This document shows, in pieces, positions 62,192 through 64,000 of a DNA stretch of 64,000 bases (position 1 is the stretch's first letter; the number at the start of each line of letters is the position of its first letter). The stretch covers positions 930,001 to 994,000 of the forward strand of contig CAWBUL010000005.1 of assembly GCA_963791885.1 (NCBI GenBank), written 5' to 3'. The position numbers were made by a program, and so were the translations under genes. The notes below the pieces were generated by a model that worked only from the letters and a program-made list of their open reading frames with translations, was not told where the DNA came from and made no database searches. This DNA comes from CAVSUZ01 sp963791885. GTDB lineage: Bacteria > Pseudomonadota > Alphaproteobacteria > Acetobacterales > Acetobacteraceae.

Positions 62192-63223
62192 TCAGCCCAG
62201 CGGGCCGCTATAGATCTCCAGCGCGGACCACAGATCCGGTCCGAACTTTTCCTTCCATTCCTTGTAGTAGCCAGCTTCACGGAGCGCTTTCTGAAACAGC
62301 GCCGTATCCGGCGCGTTGAAGATCAGGCCCTGCGCAGCGAGTTTTCCCTGGATCGAAGAATTCATGGCGGCGTTCGCAGTACGTTGCGCATCGGCGGCCT
62401 TATCGAGCGCGCCGCTGATGATCGTCTGATAGCTGGCCGGAATGCTTTTCCAGAAGGGACCGTTGAAGGCCATCCAGTAGCCGAACCACATATGATTGGT
62501 CAGCGAGCAGTATTTCTGCACCTGGTAGTAGCGGCTGGTCTCGATCACCGCGAGCGGCGTTTCCTGGCCGTCGACCACTTTGGTCTGGAGCGCGGTGTAG
62601 AGTTCGGCAACGTTCAAGGTGACCGGTGAGGCACCGAGATCCTTGAAGATGGACAGGTTCATCTCGCTGGGCGGAACGCGGATCTTGAAGCCTTTCAGAT
62701 CGCTTGGAGTGTTGATCGGCTTGGTGCCGGTCGTGGTTTCACGGAAACCCATGTCCCAAATTTTGTCTGTCACGTGCAGGCCGGCTTTTTCAATTTCCGG
62801 GCGCACCAGCGCGCCGAGTTTGCCGTCGATCGCTTTCCATGCTGTCTGGACGTCCGGAAAGGCGAAGCCGACATTGTTGATGGCCGCCGACGGAACCAGA
62901 TCGGCGAGGATGTTGTCGCCAATGCCCATCATCTGCATCGCGCCGGCGCGCATATTGGACAGCATATGCGTGTCGTTGCCCAACTGACTGTTGGGAAACT
63001 GACTCAGCATGACGGCGCCGTTCGTGGCTGCCTTGATCTCCTCAGCCGCGCTCTGCAGATGAACCGAGATCGGATGATCGACCGGCAGATCGGTTCCGCA
63101 TTTGATGACGATCGGACCGGCCGCGCGGGCCCGTCCGATGATCGCGGCAGACGCTAAGCCCGCTGTCCCGGTCAGGAACTGCTTGCGGGTCAAACCCTGT
63201 GACAAGACGCTTTTCTCTTTCAA
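62192..63223 (-). CDS. TRAP transporter DctP-type binding protein 2
   Basis: 343 aa. A tandem paralogue of the preceding protein, nearly identical over long stretches (LTRKQFLTGTAGL at the start, LKGFKIRVPPSEMNL, VVDGQETPL and QVQKYCSLTNHMW). Start TTG 63223, whose TTGA overlaps the amidohydrolase stop (63220-63222); a TTG 12 bp further in is an alternative. Two binding proteins would widen the substrate range of one transporter. Confidence 0.9.
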   Translation of the reverse strand: MKEKSVLSQGLTRKQFLTGTAGLASAAIIGRARAAGPIVIKCGTDLPVDHPISVHLQSAAEEIKAATNGAVMLSQFPNSQLGNDTHMLSNMRAGAMQMMGIGDNILADLVPSAAINNVGFAFPDVQTAWKAIDGKLGALVRPEIEKAGLHVTDKIWDMGFRETTTGTKPINTPSDLKGFKIRVPPSEMNLSIFKDLGASPVTLNVAELYTALQTKVVDGQETPLAVIETSRYYQVQKYCSLTNHMWFGYWMAFNGPFWKSIPASYQTIISGALDKAADAQRTANAAMNSSIQGKLAAQGLIFNAPDTALFQKALREAGYYKEWKEKFGPDLWSALEIYSGPLG

Positions 63224-64000
63224 AGGAAATAGAGTTTAGCCGGATTGTGCACGAGGATGTTTTCACGGGTTGCTGGATCAGGCGCCCAATGCGCCAACAG
63301 GCCGAGAAGGTCGGCTTCATCGGGCGGGGAGTCTCTGCGACGGATGGGGCCAGTTGGTGCCCCAGACCAAGCGATCAGGCCGGGTGGCGATCAGCGATTT
63401 CGCGATCGGGTCGAGTTCAGGATACGGAAAAGGCTGACGACTGACGAGGTAACCGCCGGAGAGTTTCAGCCAGATCCGGCCTGACGAGAGCAGCCGTTTC
63501 ACCACGGTCATCTCCGCGCCGTCCGGCCCCTGCGCCGGATCGATCCGGGCGAAATGATCCAGCACCACCGGCACGGGCAGCTTCAGCAGCAGCAATTCCA
63601 GCTCCGCCAGATGCGAGGCGTCGGCGTGGAGTTGGATGTGCCAGCCAAACGGCGCGATGGCGCGGGCGATCTCCTCCAGCTGGCCGAACTCCTTGGCTTC
63701 GCCTGTGCCGTGCACGCGGACACCACGAAAACCGATGCGGTTCATCGCGGCGAAATCGGCGTCGATGCGTCCGGTGGGGAACTTCGCCACGCCGCGCCAC
63801 TGTCCGTTCGAAGCGGCGAGGGCATCCGCGGTCGCGGTATTGTCAGCGTACACGGTGGGTTGCACGACCACCGCGCGATCGACACCGATCCGGCGTAGCA
63901 TGGCCTGGTAATCCGCGAGGTAACCCGCGGGGGGTACGTAGCGCGCGCCCGGGCGCATCGGATAGCGCTCGGGCGGCCCATAGACATGCGCGTGGCAGTC
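63220..64000 (-). CDS. Amidohydrolase-family protein, 5' end outside window (frameshifted as read)
   Basis: Reads in from the right edge: DCHAHVYGPPERYP carries the HxH-type metal site of the amidohydrolase_2 superfamily, then IGVDRAVVVQPTVYADN, WHIQLHADASHL, VLDHFARID and LVWGTNWPHPS. Relatives hydrolyse lactones such as 2-pyrone-4,6-dicarboxylate or decarboxylate aromatic acids. One extra base near 63331-63337 shifts the frame after WPHPSQ; the end then reads DSPPDEADLLGLLAHWAPDP and stops at 63220. It is coupled by TTGA to the second DctP gene, suggesting one pathway. Confidence 0.83.

Overview
The window is GC-rich DNA from what looks like an alphaproteobacterium, most likely Acetobacteraceae or a close relative. 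This is an inference from the lepB-rnc-era block, an ArsR-methyltransferase regulator next to metH, many periplasmic binding proteins, hutF, tcuAB and the proline/glycine-rich protein style. No rRNA or tRNA gene was recognised, and no CRISPR array.

Layout. (1) 1-10977: an accessory block with an acid and low-oxygen theme. It holds the end of an Orn/Lys/Arg decarboxylase, an aspartate:alanine antiporter (aspT) with aspartate 4-decarboxylase (aspD), a membrane protein, two paralogous small secreted proteins (one broken at a 5-bp tandem repeat), a patatin lipase, a lipoprotein, an HdeD-like protein and a periplasmic alpha-carbonic anhydrase. Two promoter regions carry FNR/FixK-type boxes. (2) 11412-19833: a mobile-DNA region. 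An IS3-family element carries two different IS630-family elements nested inside it. Next comes an operon of two tyrosine recombinases and one serine recombinase, the last split by an IS481-family element. The array ends at the 3' end of a terB-like gene. (3) 19834-31781: terB-like/DinG-like helicase operon, a binding protein, a lone receiver, a hybrid histidine kinase remnant whose ATPase domain is inverted, an FMN reductase, and an ArsR-methyltransferase/metH unit with a palindromic operator. (4) 31793-34507: an arabinofuranosidase gene cut by a second copy of the first IS630 element. (5) 34521-50953: TPP enzyme with aminotransferase, OmpA-like/recQ, era-rnc-lepB, denD, an ABC exporter overlapping hutF, a polar amino acid ABC uptake pair, and flhF-flhG. 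(6) 50955-64000: a truncated MFS gene, phyH, binding protein, small enzymes, a lipoprotein with a duplicated start region, a split TPP decarboxylase divergent from tcuAB, cpoB, and a catabolic-looking group (carboxymuconolactone decarboxylase family protein, two DctP proteins, amidohydrolase).

How the parts work together. In block 1, decarboxylation consumes cytoplasmic protons and releases CO2. AspT exchanges aspartate for alanine, and the exported carbonic anhydrase could turn escaping CO2 into periplasmic bicarbonate. The FNR/FixK-type boxes suggest induction at low oxygen. In block 3 the ArsR-methyltransferase protein probably senses the methyl cycle and controls metH.

A cross-cutting oddity is that at least eight otherwise well-conserved genes are broken by a single-base indel, mostly one extra base. 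Either the sequence carries residual indel errors or many accessory genes are decaying. Such genes are annotated here over their reconstructed extent.
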